From Paraburkholderia phenazinium (GTDB taxonomy: Bacteria; Pseudomonadota; Gammaproteobacteria; Burkholderiales; Burkholderiaceae): a stretch of DNA of 64,000 nt. The stretch is taken from positions 3,162,001-3,226,000 of the forward strand of contig NZ_FSRU01000002.1 of assembly GCF_900142845.1 (NCBI RefSeq), given 5' to 3'. Numbering within the stretch: position 1 is the first letter of the stretch; each line of letters starts with the position of its first letter. The notes below the pieces were generated by a model that did not search any database, was not told where the DNA came from, and saw only the letters and a list, made by a program, of their open reading frames with translations. Shown here in pieces: positions 26,615 to 36,072 of the stretch. A program made the position numbers and the translations under genes.

Positions 26615-27029
26615 TAAGGTTCCTTTCTGGTTTAGGTTGACACGAACAGCGCGAACGCGCCGATTATACGTGCGCGCGCCGCGCCGTCGAGCAGCTACGG
26701 CTCCGGAGCACTCCGGACAAACACGTCGGGCAGGTTTCTGAACGACGGCCGTGCTGCCGCTTCCCTTCGCGGCGCTTGCTATGATAGCGCAGCGCAAACC
26801 CAATCTGGACAAGGGTTTCGAAGAAATACAAGGTTGTTTGCCTCGCCCAGTCAGGAAATTACCATTTTTGTTATTCCTGGAATCGAAACAGCCGCCCAAC
26901 CAGGGCTTTACATGAGGCTGGCGTTGGTTTTTGCCAACGTTCCAGGCTGCGTTTAGCCCGTTGCGCGACGGCCGGCGCGCCCCGTCCGGCAACGGCTTGA
27001 CCCGCTCGTCCATCGATTTTCTGCTCCGC
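26615..27029. other. Divergent region between HU and mnmC
   Basis: The 415-bp gap holds the HU promoter: TATAAT on the minus strand at 26663-26668, with no good -35. A -10-like TATGAT lies on the plus strand at 26780-26785 and may serve mnmC. The stretch 26820-26890 is AT-richer than its surroundings. I see no gene in it; the open frame into mnmC from 26931 is only a 5' extension. Confidence 0.5.
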
Positions 27030-29006
27030 ATGACCGAACCGCTGATCCCCGCCATCCTGGCGTTTCGCGACAACGGCACGCCGTTCTCGCCGCGCCACGA
27101 CGACATCTATCACAGCGCCGTGGGTGGTCTCGCCCAGGCGCAATACGTCTTCCTGCAAGGCAACGGCCTGCCCGGGCGCTGGCAGGGCAGGCGCGTTTTC
27201 ACCGTGCTCGAGACCGGCTTCGGCATGGGCATCAACTTCCTGATGACGTGGGCCGCATGGCGCGCGGATCCCGCACGCTGCGAGCGGCTGCATTTCGTCT
27301 CGACAGAAAAACACCCGTTTACAAGGGACGATCTGCTGAGCGCGTATGCCGCGACGGTTGCGGACGCATCGATTGCCGGCCTCGGCCAGACACTCGCCGA
27401 GGCGTGGCCGATGCTTGTCCCCGGTTCGCACCGACTCGAATTCGAAGGCGGCCGTGTCACGCTGACACTCGTCTTCGGCGACGCCGCCGAGACGTTGCCG
27501 ACACTCTGGCTGCGCGCCGACGCGTTCTATCTGGACGGTTTTGCACCGGCGAAAAATCCGGAACTGTGGACGCCGGCCATCTTCAAGACGCTCGCGCGCC
27601 TCGCGGGCGATGACGCCACGTTTTCGACCTACACCAGCGCCGGCGACGTCAAACGCGCCCTCACGCAAAGCGGCTTCGAATACCGCAAGGTGGAAGGCTT
27701 CGGCTGGAAACGCGCCATGCTGATGGGCCGCTTCGCACCGCGCTGGCGGGTGCGCCGGCACGAGCCGCCTGCGCCGCTCGAGGTGCAGGAGCGGCACGCT
27801 GTGGTGATCGGAACCGGGCTTGCCGGTTGCGCGGTGATCGAGCGGCTCGCGGCGCGCGGTTGGCGCGTGACATCGCTCGAACGGCATGCTGCGCTCGCGC
27901 GCGATGCGTCGGGGAATCCAGCGGGTGTGTTTCATCCGATGCTGTGGCGCGACGACGGTGTCGCTTCACGCATCACACGTGCTGGTTTTCTGTATGCATT
28001 GCGACGCTGGACAATGCTCGAGGAGGCTGGACATCGCCTCGTACGCGGTTCGGAAGGACTCCTACAACTTGCGTCAACCGAAGAGGAGTCCAACATGATG
28101 GCCGCTGCGTTGGCCAGCTTCGGCTATCCGTCTGAATACGTGACACTGCTTGAGCGTGCCGAAGCAGAGAGGATTGCGAAATTACCGCTCGCGCAGGGCG
28201 GCTGGCTGTTTCCGCACGGCGGCTGGATCGATCCGGCCACGCTCTGCGCGGCACAGTGCGCGACCGCCGGCGAACGGCTCGAACGGCGCTTCGGTGTCGA
28301 AGCGGCGCGCGTCGAACGTGTGGGCGACGAATGGAACGTATTCGACGCCGAAGGACACCTGCTTGCACGGGCGAGCGCGGTGATTTTTGCCAACGCGCAT
28401 GAGGCCGCACGCGTCGCCGGCTTGCGCTACGCACCCACGCGCAGCGTACGCGGTCAGTTGACACTGCTGCCGGCCGGCAGCGCGCCGTCGCTTGCATCGC
28501 TCCCGTTGCCCGTGATCGGCGATGGTTACGCCGTGCCGCTTCCCGAAGGCGTCACGCTAACCGGCGCGACTTACGATATCGACGACCCGGAGCGCGCCGT
28601 GCAAACCGCTGGGCACGTCGAAAACCTGCAACGCCTCGCACAGATGCTGCCCACGCTAGCCGGCACCCTCGACGCGCAGGACGCCGCCTCGCTGCCGGGC
28701 CGCGTCGCGTTTCGCTGCGTGACGAGCGATCGTCTGCCGATGATCGGCGCACTCGCCGACGAAGCCGCCGCCATCCACGACAGCGAACGCTTGCGCGGCG
28801 CATGGCCGCTCGATCTGCCGCGCACAGACGGTCTGTATGGCGCCTTCGCATACGGCTCACGCGGTCTCGTGTGGGCGGCGTTGGGCGCGGAGTTGATCGC
28901 TTCGCAAATCGAAGGCGAACCGTGGCCTATCCAGCGCGACCTGGCCGAGGATCTCGACCCGGCCCGCTTTCTATTACGCGCATTACGCCAGGGCACGGCT
29001 CGCTGA
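27030..29006 (+). CDS. mnmC: Bifunctional tRNA wobble-uridine modification protein MnmC
   Basis: MnmC finishes the mnm5s2U34 modification started by MnmE-MnmG. Its C-terminal FAD domain removes the carboxymethyl group and its N-terminal domain methylates the amine. The ATG at 27030 gives 658 residues. The methyltransferase half carries [15 protein letters not shown] and [17 protein letters not shown], the oxidase half [20 protein letters not shown] and the late [17 protein letters not shown]. The start is chosen because family similarity begins at [19 protein letters not shown]. Functionally it belongs with mnmG at 57.7 kb. Confidence 0.95.
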   Translation: MTEPLIPAILAFRDNGTPFSPRHDDIYHSAVGGLAQAQYVFLQGNGLPGRWQGRRVFTVLETGFGMGINFLMTWAAWRADPARCERLHFVSTEKHPFTRDDLLSAYAATVADASIAGLGQTLAEAWPMLVPGSHRLEFEGGRVTLTLVFGDAAETLPTLWLRADAFYLDGFAPAKNPELWTPAIFKTLARLAGDDATFSTYTSAGDVKRALTQSGFEYRKVEGFGWKRAMLMGRFAPRWRVRRHEPPAPLEVQERHAVVIGTGLAGCAVIERLAARGWRVTSLERHAALARDASGNPAGVFHPMLWRDDGVASRITRAGFLYALRRWTMLEEAGHRLVRGSEGLLQLASTEEESNMMAAALASFGYPSEYVTLLERAEAERIAKLPLAQGGWLFPHGGWIDPATLCAAQCATAGERLERRFGVEAARVERVGDEWNVFDAEGHLLARASAVIFANAHEAARVAGLRYAPTRSVRGQLTLLPAGSAPSLASLPLPVIGDGYAVPLPEGVTLTGATYDIDDPERAVQTAGHVENLQRLAQMLPTLAGTLDAQDAASLPGRVAFRCVTSDRLPMIGALADEAAAIHDSERLRGAWPLDLPRTDGLYGAFAYGSRGLVWAALGAELIASQIEGEPWPIQRDLAEDLDPARFLLRALRQGTAR

Positions 29007-29058
29007 CCTTCGCGGCAGACTCGTCACACCCTCATATCCCCTCCTGCCAAACCAAAAG

Positions 29059-29310
29059 TTATCCACGGCATGCTGTGGATAACCTAGCTGATTGCGGGCG
29101 CAACTCATGTGGACCGGATGTGGACGTAAACGGGGTAACTTCGTCGCGCGTCAAAACCGCCAAAAGTTACCCACCAGTCCTGGCCGCAGCCGCACATTCT
29201 GTGCAGCCGGTTGTGCGTTCGGTAAGGCACTGATACCACTAGGTAAACCAGAGTTATCCACAGAAATGGGCGACACTTGTTAACTGCTACTACGTATACA
29301 TACGAGTAAA
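29059..29310 (+). other. Candidate replication-origin module, arm A (DnaA boxes and trinucleotide repeat)
   Basis: Perfect DnaA boxes: TTATCCACA at 29254-29262 (plus) and 29074-29082 (minus). One-mismatch box TTATCCACG at 29059-29067 forms an inverted pair with the second. From the box at 29254 the order is box, 13-bp spacer containing GGGCG, then CTTGTTAACTGCTACTACG and TATACATACGAGTAAAC. TAC-type triplets after a DnaA box and GC-rich spacer resemble the DnaA-trio unwinding element of bacterial origins. The same module with the same 13-bp spacing recurs in reverse orientation at 32550-32598. Confidence 0.6.
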
Positions 29311-29872
29311 CCAATAAACAGAAAGACCGTCGCGCAACGACGCTGATCGACGCAGCAAACGTCCCATTCAAGAGACCTCCTTGACGCTCGGCAACAATAA
29401 AAAATCCCTGGCGATGGATTCGCCGCATGCCCATAGCGAATCCATCAACCGGTCGATTTTTCTTGTTCTTCGGCGAAACGGGCGCATTTTTACCGCTTCG
29501 CGTCCGCATTCGAGCGTTTCCGATCGACCCGGAAAACCTATGGCACAATCGCCGTTCTTTCCGCGTCATGCCTTTCGACAAACGGCAGACGCACTCATGG
29601 AACGGTGCCGGTCCATCAGACTCTGATTCAAGTCGACGGCGTTCTTTTCACCCGTGCCGGGACCCATCGCTGGGGCAGCCCGTGCTGCAGCAGCACACCC
29701 GGGTTCACTGCCTGCAGGTTGGCAGGTCCGGCGCGTTCAGATTTCACCCGATCGTTGACGATTCGCAACGCTGGTCGGCACAAAGCAAACGCAGCCATCA
29801 AGACATTGCGCGTTGACGGGCTTGCCGGTGTTTCCGCCGGTTCGTGTCGCTTGCCGTTGCTGATAGCAACTA
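29311..29872. other. Non-coding stretch upstream of the antiporter gene
   Basis: No convincing gene on either strand. A minus-strand open frame from 29581 runs through the DnaA-box region and looks random. The segment 29385-29500 contains AT-rich patches (AATAAAAAATCCC, GATTTTTCTTG). A promoter for the antiporter gene must lie here or in the repeats that follow, but I see no clear -35/-10 pair. Confidence 0.4.
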
Positions 29873-29969
29873 TGCATGGGACCGGAGTAAGCGCTAAAGC
29901 GCTAACTCTGGTCGACCGCAGATACTGCATGGGACCAGAGTAAGCGCTGAAGCGCTAACTCTGGTCGAC
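29873..29969 (+). repeat. Two tandem 44-bp hairpin units in the antiporter leader
   Basis: Units at 29873-29916 and 29926-29969 differ at two bases. Each can fold as ACCAGAGT pairing with ACTCTGGT around an inner AGCGCT/AGCGCT palindrome. In the first unit ACCGGAGT replaces ACCAGAGT, turning an A-U pair into G-U and so keeping the stem. The second unit ends 6 bp before the AGGAG-type ribosome-binding site of the antiporter gene. They could be an RNA regulator of translation or REP-like repeats. Confidence 0.75.
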
Positions 29970-29987
29970 AAAGGAGAACCTCCCACG

Positions 29988-31193
29988 ATGAAGTCGGCGT
30001 TTTCATTCTTCCCTGGCTGGCCGCTTTCACCTGATGCCATTTTTTGGGCAGGGCTGGCGCTGCTCGCCGCCGGTCTGTGCGGCGAACTTTGCTATCGCGC
30101 CTGGCGGCTGCCACGTATTTCCGGTTATGCCGTGATCGGCCTGGTGGCCGGCGCGGCCGGTTTCGGCGTGATCGATTCGGTGTCGGCGAAAGCGGCGCGG
30201 CCGCTACTCGATGTCGCGCTCGGCCTGTTGCTGTTCGAACTCGGCAGCCGGCTCGACCTGCGCTGGATCCGGCGCAACCCCTGGTTGATCCTGTCGAGCA
30301 TCGCCGAGTCGACGCTGACGTTCGTGCTCGTCTTGCCGGTGCTGTTGTTCCTGCATGTTCCGACTATCGTTGCCCTCGTACTCTCCGCCATCGCCATGGC
30401 CACCTCGCCCGCGATGGTGATCCAGTTGAAAACGGAATTGCGCGCGGAAGGCCAGGTCACGCAACGTCTGCTCACACTGACTGCGCTCAACAGCATGTAC
30501 GCGGTGGTGGTCGAAAAACTCGTGTCGGGCTGGTTGCATCAGGAAGCCTACGGCAACGTGTTCGCCACCATCCTGCAGCCGCTTTATTTGCTGATCGGAT
30601 CGCTGGTGCTCGCGTTCGCGCTCGCCCGCACCTGCATCTTTTTCTATCGCCGCATGAACATGCAGGACGAGCATTCGTTCGTCGCGCTCTTCGGCCTCGT
30701 GCTGCTGGCCATCGCGATTGCGCATCTGTTCAAGCTCTCGACGATTCTCAGCCTGCTCGCCGCCGGCATCATCGTGAAAAACATGGAAGCGCGGCCGCAA
30801 TTGTGGCCGCAGCACTTCGGCACGGCCGGCTGGCTGCTCACTGTGATTCTGTTCGTGCTCACGCTGACTTCGTTCGAATGGAAGGACATCGGCATCGGCG
30901 GACTGGCTGCGCTGGGACTGATCGTTGCGCGGCTCGTCGGCAAACTCGTCGGTGTGCTGGCGTTTGCGAAACCGAGCGGATTGAACTGGAAGCAGGGGGT
31001 GGCGCTCGGCCTCTCGCTTTCGCCGATGTCGGCGCTCGCGTATCTGCTGGTCGACGATACCTACACGCTGTATCCGAATCTGGATCCGAGCCTGCGCGCG
31101 ATCATGATGTGCTCGATCGTGGTCCTGCAGATTGTCGGACCCTGGCTGGTCTATCGTTCGCTCGCGTTGGCCGGCGAACGCCGCGAAGAATAG
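29988..31193 (+). CDS. Cation:proton antiporter, CPA2/Kef-like membrane domain
   Basis: The 401 residues contain about 11-12 membrane segments and the Na+/H+ exchanger fold (LRLPRISGYAVIGLVAG-like start, VALGLLLFELGSRLDLRW, ALVLSAIAMATSPAMVIQL, GLSLSPMSALAYLL). There is no RCK/TrkA-N nucleotide-binding domain, unlike KefB/KefC. The ion is unknown (K+ or Na+). AAGGAGAACC precedes the ATG. It is followed 105 bp downstream by the YbdK-type glutamate-cysteine ligase on the same strand, a suggestive pairing because Kef-type systems are controlled by glutathione. Confidence 0.85.
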   Translation: MKSAFSFFPGWPLSPDAIFWAGLALLAAGLCGELCYRAWRLPRISGYAVIGLVAGAAGFGVIDSVSAKAARPLLDVALGLLLFELGSRLDLRWIRRNPWLILSSIAESTLTFVLVLPVLLFLHVPTIVALVLSAIAMATSPAMVIQLKTELRAEGQVTQRLLTLTALNSMYAVVVEKLVSGWLHQEAYGNVFATILQPLYLLIGSLVLAFALARTCIFFYRRMNMQDEHSFVALFGLVLLAIAIAHLFKLSTILSLLAAGIIVKNMEARPQLWPQHFGTAGWLLTVILFVLTLTSFEWKDIGIGGLAALGLIVARLVGKLVGVLAFAKPSGLNWKQGVALGLSLSPMSALAYLLVDDTYTLYPNLDPSLRAIMMCSIVVLQIVGPWLVYRSLALAGERREE

Positions 31194-31298
31194 TTGCGGA
31201 GAACGGAAGAAAACGCGCTTTCGCGCCGCACATACTTTCGACATTGAAAACGGCGGGGCCGGCAGCGCCAGTCCCGCCGACTTGAATCAGGGGACGCC

Positions 31299-32414
31299 AT
31301 GTCACTCGAACGCTTCGTCGATTCGCAACCGTTCACCTTCGGTATCGAACTCGAGATGCAGATCGTCAACACCCATGACTATGATCTGACCAAAGCCGCC
31401 TCCGATCTGCTGCGGCTCATCAAGGATGAAAAGATTCCCGGCAACATTACGCCGGAGATTACGGAAAGCATGATCGAACTGTCGACCGGCATCTGCACCT
31501 CGCACGAGCAGGCGCTGGCCGATCTGCGCACGATTCGCGACACGCTGGTGTCGGCGGCGGACCACCTGAACGTGGGCTTGTGCGGCGGCGGCACGCACGC
31601 CTTCCAGCAATGGAGCGACCGGCAGATTGTCGATACGCCGCGCTTTCAGTACCTCTCGGAGCTGTACGGCTACCTCGCCAAGCAGTTCACGGTGTTCGGC
31701 CAGCACGTGCATATCGGCTGTCCGGATTCGGACAGCGCGCTGTACCTGCTGCATTCCATGTCGCGTTTCATCCCGCACTTCATCGCGCTGTCGGCGTCGT
31801 CGCCGTTCGTGCAAGGGGTGGACACCGGCTTTCATTCGGCGCGTCTGAATTCGGTGTTCGCCTTCCCACTCTCCGGGCGCGCGCCGTTCATGCTGACCTG
31901 GGACAGCTTCGAGGAATACTTTTCGAAGATGGTTCACACGGGTGTCGTGAACAGCATGAAAGATTTCTACTGGGACATTCGTCCGAAGCCGGGCTTCGGG
32001 ACCATCGAAGTGCGCGTGATGGATACGCCGCTGTCGGTCGACCGCGCGGCGGCGATTGCCTGCTACATCCAGACGCTGGCGCGTCATCTGTTGCTCGATA
32101 AACCGTTGACGCCGCGGGAAGACGACTACCTCGTCTACACCTTCAACCGTTTCGAAGCCTGCCGCTTCGGACTGGCCGGCACCTGTATCGATCCGCAGAC
32201 GGGCGAGCGCAAGACGATTTCAGAAGACATCCTCGAAACGCTCGAACGCATCGCGCCGCATGCCGACGCATTGGGTTCGGGGAAGGCGCTGGCGGAAGTG
32301 GCGTCGATCGCACGTGGTCAGGTCAACGATGCAACCTGGCTGCGGACCGTTTTTGAACATGAAAAGTCGTTGCACGAAGCGGTGCGGCAGCAGTGTCTGC
32401 AGTGGCGTGCGTGA
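31299..32414 (+). CDS. ybdK: YbdK-type carboxylate-amine ligase (glutamate-cysteine ligase 2)
   Basis: YbdK enzymes have weak gamma-glutamylcysteine-forming activity and belong to the GCS2 group, distinct from the GshA at 3.8 kb. The 371 residues show [13 protein letters not shown] at the N-terminus (Glu residues binding metal), [24 protein letters not shown] and [15 protein letters not shown]. The length matches the family (about 370). The ATG follows AGGGGACG. A clean terminator ends the unit at 32466-32499. The physiological substrate is not settled for this family. Confidence 0.92.
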   Translation: MSLERFVDSQPFTFGIELEMQIVNTHDYDLTKAASDLLRLIKDEKIPGNITPEITESMIELSTGICTSHEQALADLRTIRDTLVSAADHLNVGLCGGGTHAFQQWSDRQIVDTPRFQYLSELYGYLAKQFTVFGQHVHIGCPDSDSALYLLHSMSRFIPHFIALSASSPFVQGVDTGFHSARLNSVFAFPLSGRAPFMLTWDSFEEYFSKMVHTGVVNSMKDFYWDIRPKPGFGTIEVRVMDTPLSVDRAAAIACYIQTLARHLLLDKPLTPREDDYLVYTFNRFEACRFGLAGTCIDPQTGERKTISEDILETLERIAPHADALGSGKALAEVASIARGQVNDATWLRTVFEHEKSLHEAVRQQCLQWRA

Positions 32415-32465
32415 CGACGGGGTAGACGTGAAGGTTTGGAAAGAAGGCCGGTGGATCCGGCTGGA

Positions 32466-32499
32466 ACCCGCAGAAAACAGATTTTTGCGGGTTTTTTTT
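32466..32499 (+). terminator. Intrinsic terminator after ybdK
   Basis: ACCCGCA pairs with TGCGGGT (loop of 13 nt that can add A-T pairs), followed by a run of eight T from 32492. It lies about 50 bp after the ybdK stop. Confidence 0.85.
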
Positions 32500-32545
32500 C
32501 GTGATCCTGATTCCAGCTCGGGCTTCCTTAGAGGTTTCCAAAGTT

Positions 32546-32782
32546 TACGTATACAAACGTAGTAGTAGTTAACAAGCATTGCATCAGCCTGTGGACAACT
32601 GAATAATTCCTTGCAAAGTCAAAGCGATGCGTCAATGATAACCATGCTGTTCGGGCGCGCGTCCCGGCCGGGAAGTACGGATAACTTCGGCGGCGGCGAA
32701 GGGCTCAAAAGGCTTGTCAAGAATCGATGCACAGCCAGTCCCGGGCGTTTTCCCGTGGTTATCCACAGGGTTCGGTGAATAA
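32546..32782 (-). other. Candidate replication-origin module, arm B (inverted copy of arm A)
   Basis: On the minus strand TTGTCCACA (32590-32598, one mismatch to a DnaA box) is followed by a 13-bp spacer and CTTGTTAACTACTACTACG, then TTTGTATACGTAAAC. This is the same order and spacing as arm A, in opposite orientation. Further boxes lie to the right: perfect TTATCCACA at 32759-32767 (plus) and TTATTCACC at 32774-32782 (minus). The two modules point toward each other across the antiporter-ybdK pair, 3.3 kb apart. Confidence 0.6.
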
Positions 32783-33061
32783 GTTAGCTGTACGATTCGC
32801 CGCTCTCGCATAGAATGTCGTTTTCGCAGCTTCGATCACGTTGCGCTGCTGGCCGGCTTGGTGGTCGGCAGGGGGTCGAAGATGGCAAAACAGTGTTGTA
32901 GTAGGGTGCGCCAGAAATGGCGTGCGTGGCGGTACATTTTCGAGATAGTAGATTCAGTCCGTCCGTGGTTCGGGCGAGGCTGCCCCCATACAGGCTGCCG
33001 GCGTGTTTGGCACCCGACGGCCAGCTAACAGCGACATGCTGTCAATAACCAACGAAAGATT
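32783..33061 (+). other. Leader region of the cysteine-cluster MarR gene
   Basis: No gene is seen. A -10-like TAGAAT lies at 32811-32816 with only a poor -35, suggesting a leader of about 240 nt before the ATG at 33062. It has several GC-rich inverted repeats, for example around 32975-33010. No known riboswitch is recognised. Confidence 0.4.
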
Positions 33062-33700
33062 ATGAGCGAAGGCGTATACGGAGAGCAGGCAACCGGGCGA
33101 GTTACCCACAGCCTATTGCGACTGAGCACGGCCATGCGAAGCCAGGCATGGGAGTGGGCCGAAGGCGCGGGTTTGACGCCCACTCAAGGCGAGATCCTGG
33201 TGTTGCTGATGCAACGCAAGGGTCCGATGCGCCTGGGCGAAATCGCACGTGAGACGGCGTTGACCGCCGCGACCACGAGCGATGCGGTCAGCACCCTGGA
33301 AAGCAAGGGGCTGGTCGAAAAGCGCCGTGCCCTCGACGACGGCCGCGCCCTCGCGGTGCGTCTGACGGCGCGTGGCCGTACGGCAGCCAAGCGCGCGGCG
33401 CAATGGCCGGACTTCCTCTCCAAGGCGGTGGGTACGCTGCGCGAGGACGAACAGGCATTGTTCTACCGCACGCTGCTGAAGACGGTTCATCAGCTCGAAA
33501 CGCAGGAAGACATTCCGCCGCACCGCATGTGTCTGACCTGCGTGCATTTCGAGCCGAGCAAGAATGCGAAGAAGACACCGCATCAATGCAAGCTGCTCCA
33601 TCTGAAGATGTCGGACACGGACGTGCGTCTCGACTGCTCGGTGTACGAAGCTGCTGACGCTGCGACCCAGAAGAAGACCTGGAAGATCTACGCGCAGTAA
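33062..33700 (+). CDS. MarR-family regulator with C-terminal cysteine cluster
   Basis: Residues 1-145 are a normal MarR winged-helix domain: GLTPTQGEILVLLMQRKGPM, LGEIARETALTAATTSDAVS, wing EKRRALDDGRALAVRLTARG. The remaining 65 residues are not part of the usual fold and hold four cysteines spaced CX2C-X15-C-X15-C (Cys157, 160, 176, 192; seen in MCLTCVHF, PHQCKLL and RLDCSVYE). This pattern suits a bound zinc or iron-sulfur cluster, so it may sense metal or redox state. Its leader contains the DnaA-box region. Confidence 0.88.
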   Translation: MSEGVYGEQATGRVTHSLLRLSTAMRSQAWEWAEGAGLTPTQGEILVLLMQRKGPMRLGEIARETALTAATTSDAVSTLESKGLVEKRRALDDGRALAVRLTARGRTAAKRAAQWPDFLSKAVGTLREDEQALFYRTLLKTVHQLETQEDIPPHRMCLTCVHFEPSKNAKKTPHQCKLLHLKMSDTDVRLDCSVYEAADAATQKKTWKIYAQ

Positions 33701-33807
33701 CGCGGGTCCGCCACACTGCGAAGCCGGTCATCGGCAGCCGCTCCATGCGGCCTGCCTGACCGGCGTTGCGTCGTATTGTTTTGTCCAACTGATGATGGGA
33801 TCTGCGG

Positions 33808-34530
33808 ATGATTCACGAAGTTCTGGCCATTCGCCATGTCCACTTCGAAGATCTGGGCAGTCTCGAGCTGGTGCTGGGCGAGCGTAGCCGGCCAGTACGC
33901 TACCTCGATGTCGGGTTAGGCCGCATCGAGGCGCCGGACCCTGTCGCGCCTTCGCTGATGGTGGTGCTGGGCGGGCCGATCAGTGCTGGCGACGACGTGC
34001 ATTACCCGACGCTCGTACCGCTGTTGTCGATGCTCGAAAAGCGCATCGCAGCCGGTCTGCCTACGCTTGGCATCTGCCTTGGCGCGCAACTGATAGCGCG
34101 GGCGCTCGGCGCCCGGGTCTACCCGGCAGGCCGCACGGAACTCGGCTGGACCCCGCTCACGCTGACCGACGCCGGACGCGCGTCGCCGCTTCGTCATCTG
34201 GACGGGGCGCTTACCTCCATGCTGCATTGGCACGGCGACACCTTCGACTTGCCGGCCGGTGCGACTCATCTTGCTTCGACTCCCGCTTGCCGGAACCAGG
34301 CGTTCGCGTGGGGCCAGCACGTGCTGGGTTTGCAATGCCACCCGGAAATCCGCGCTGACCGCTTCGAGCCCTGGCTGATCGGTAACGCTGGAGAAATCGT
34401 GGCTGAAGGCATCGACGTGCGCCAACTGCGCGCCGAGACCGCCCGTTTCGGCCCCGGCCTCGAAGAAGCGGCGCGGCGGATGTTCGGCGAATGGCTCGAC
34501 CAGGTCGAGCAGGGCACCGCGAAACCGTAA
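33808..34530 (+). CDS. Class I glutamine amidotransferase (GMP-synthase-like domain)
   Basis: This 240-residue stand-alone glutaminase-type domain has the nucleophile elbow GICLGAQLIARALGA (catalytic Cys), the oxyanion segment VVLGGPISAGDD and the His-x-Glu pair in LGLQCHPEIRADRF. It resembles the GuaA-like glutamine amidotransferases that Burkholderia encode apart from guaA; its acceptor is unknown. It may hydrolyse gamma-glutamyl compounds, since class I proteins of this shape include such enzymes. It lies 107 bp after the MarR gene on the same strand, so co-transcription is possible. Confidence 0.87.
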   Translation: MIHEVLAIRHVHFEDLGSLELVLGERSRPVRYLDVGLGRIEAPDPVAPSLMVVLGGPISAGDDVHYPTLVPLLSMLEKRIAAGLPTLGICLGAQLIARALGARVYPAGRTELGWTPLTLTDAGRASPLRHLDGALTSMLHWHGDTFDLPAGATHLASTPACRNQAFAWGQHVLGLQCHPEIRADRFEPWLIGNAGEIVAEGIDVRQLRAETARFGPGLEEAARRMFGEWLDQVEQGTAKP

Positions 34531-34739
34531 GCCATCAGCCGTTAGCCGTTAGCCATCATCCGAAAACGGCACGCGCTAACCGTACGCACTGCCAGGCGCA
34601 GTTGCGCCGGACTTCGTCACTTCACAGATGCGTGGCAGGCCAGGGCGCATCCTGGCCGACCGCGATGCGCCCCTGTCCAGCAGCGAATCACACGCGGTGC
34701 TATGCTCGTTCGCTCCTCCGCTTCCCTTGGGCGTAATCC

Positions 34740-35852
34740 ATGAGCGCGCTTTTTTCTCCGCTCACGCTGCGTAGCGTGACGCTTGCCAATCGCATTGTCG
34801 TGTCGCCGATGTGTCAATATTCCGCCGAGCGCGGCGAAGCCACCGCATGGCACATGATCCACCTGGGTGGCCTGGCGTTATCGGGCGCGGGCCTGCTCTG
34901 CATCGAGGCGACCGCGGTCGAACCCGACGGCCGCATCACCCCCGGCGATCTGGGCCTGTGGGACGACGTCACCGAAGCCGCACTCGTGCCGGTGCTGGCC
35001 GCGATCCGCAAACATGCTTCGATTCCGGTGGCGATGCAGCTCTCGCATGCGGGCCGCAAGGCGTCGAGCCATACGCCATGGGATGGCGGTCAGCTGATTC
35101 CGGTCGCCGAGGGCGGCTGGTTGCCGCATGCGCCGTCCGCGCTGCCGCACAAGGCCGGCGAAGAGCCGCCGCTGGCACTCGATACCGCCGGCCTCAACCG
35201 GATTCGCGAGGCGTTCGCAGCGTCGGCGCGGCGTGCCGCGCGGCTCGGTATCGACGCGCTCGAAGTCCACGCGGCACACGGTTACCTGCTGCATCAGTTC
35301 CTCTCGCCGATTGCCAATCAGCGCACTGACGAATACGGCGGCTCGCGCGAAAACCGCATGCGCTTTCCGCTGGAGATCTTCGATATCGTGCGCGCCGCGT
35401 TTCCGGCCGACAAACCGGTGGGCGTGCGCGTGTCGGCGACCGACTGGGTCGAAGGCGGCTGGAGCCTGGACGATACGATTGCCTTCGCGCAGGAGTTGAA
35501 AAAGCGCGGCTGCGACTGGATCGATGTGTCGTCCGGCGGTGTTTCGCCGTTGCAAAAGATCCCGCTCGAGCCTGGCTACCAGGTGCCGTTCGCACGCGCG
35601 GTGAAGCAGGCGACGGGGCTCACGACAATTGCCGTGGGTCTCATCACCGATCCGCTGCACGCCGATCAACTGATCGAAGAGGGCGACGCCGACCTCATCG
35701 CGTTGGCTCGCGGACTGCTCTACAACCCACGCTGGCCGTGGCACGCCGCCGCGCAACTGGGCGCGACGGTGGAGGCGCCGCCGCAGTACTGGCGCTCGCA
35801 ACCGCGCGATCAAAAGGCACTGTTCGGCGATATTTCGTTCGGACAGCGTTAG
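34740..35852 (+). CDS. NADH:flavin oxidoreductase, Old Yellow Enzyme (YqjM-like ene-reductase)
   Basis: OYE-family FMN enzymes reduce activated C=C bonds, nitroesters and similar electrophiles with NAD(P)H. The 370 residues show the YqjM-type cysteine in VVSPMCQYSAERGEATAWH, the substrate His pair region (VHAAHGYLLHQFLSPIANQR), DEYGGSRENRMRFPLEI and the FMN-phosphate site near IAVGLITDP and LIALARGLLYNP. The subclass is clear (short loops, Cys near residue 25); the natural substrate is not. Confidence 0.94.
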   Translation: MSALFSPLTLRSVTLANRIVVSPMCQYSAERGEATAWHMIHLGGLALSGAGLLCIEATAVEPDGRITPGDLGLWDDVTEAALVPVLAAIRKHASIPVAMQLSHAGRKASSHTPWDGGQLIPVAEGGWLPHAPSALPHKAGEEPPLALDTAGLNRIREAFAASARRAARLGIDALEVHAAHGYLLHQFLSPIANQRTDEYGGSRENRMRFPLEIFDIVRAAFPADKPVGVRVSATDWVEGGWSLDDTIAFAQELKKRGCDWIDVSSGGVSPLQKIPLEPGYQVPFARAVKQATGLTTIAVGLITDPLHADQLIEEGDADLIALARGLLYNPRWPWHAAAQLGATVEAPPQYWRSQPRDQKALFGDISFGQR

Positions 35853-35953
35853 GTCTGCGACGCGCGGAACACGCTGATACCGGTTTGACGGTTGAAGGAA
35901 GCCATATCAAGCGTGTACGATGCCGGATGTGACGCACGTGCGTTGCAAGTCGA

Positions 35954-35980
35954 CGCGGCGCCCGCAAGGCGCCGCGTTTG
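35954..35980 (+). terminator. Hairpin after the ene-reductase gene
   Basis: CGCGGCGCC pairs perfectly with GGCGCCGCG (loop CGCAA), then TTTGC. It lies about 100 bp after the stop. The stem is strong but the T-tract is short, so termination is likely but not certain. Confidence 0.55.
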
Positions 35981-36072
35981 CTATTCGAGTCAGAAAATCC
36001 GGCCGCCAGCATGCAGCCGGTGCTGACGACAGTCCAGATGTTCATCCCCAGTTCTTCACAAGGATTCATTCA

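Noticed and set aside
29105..29581. Minus-strand open frame of 158 residues across the DnaA-box region
   Set aside because: No ribosome-binding site, no recognisable domain and unlike the codon usage of neighbours; it covers a likely regulatory or origin region.
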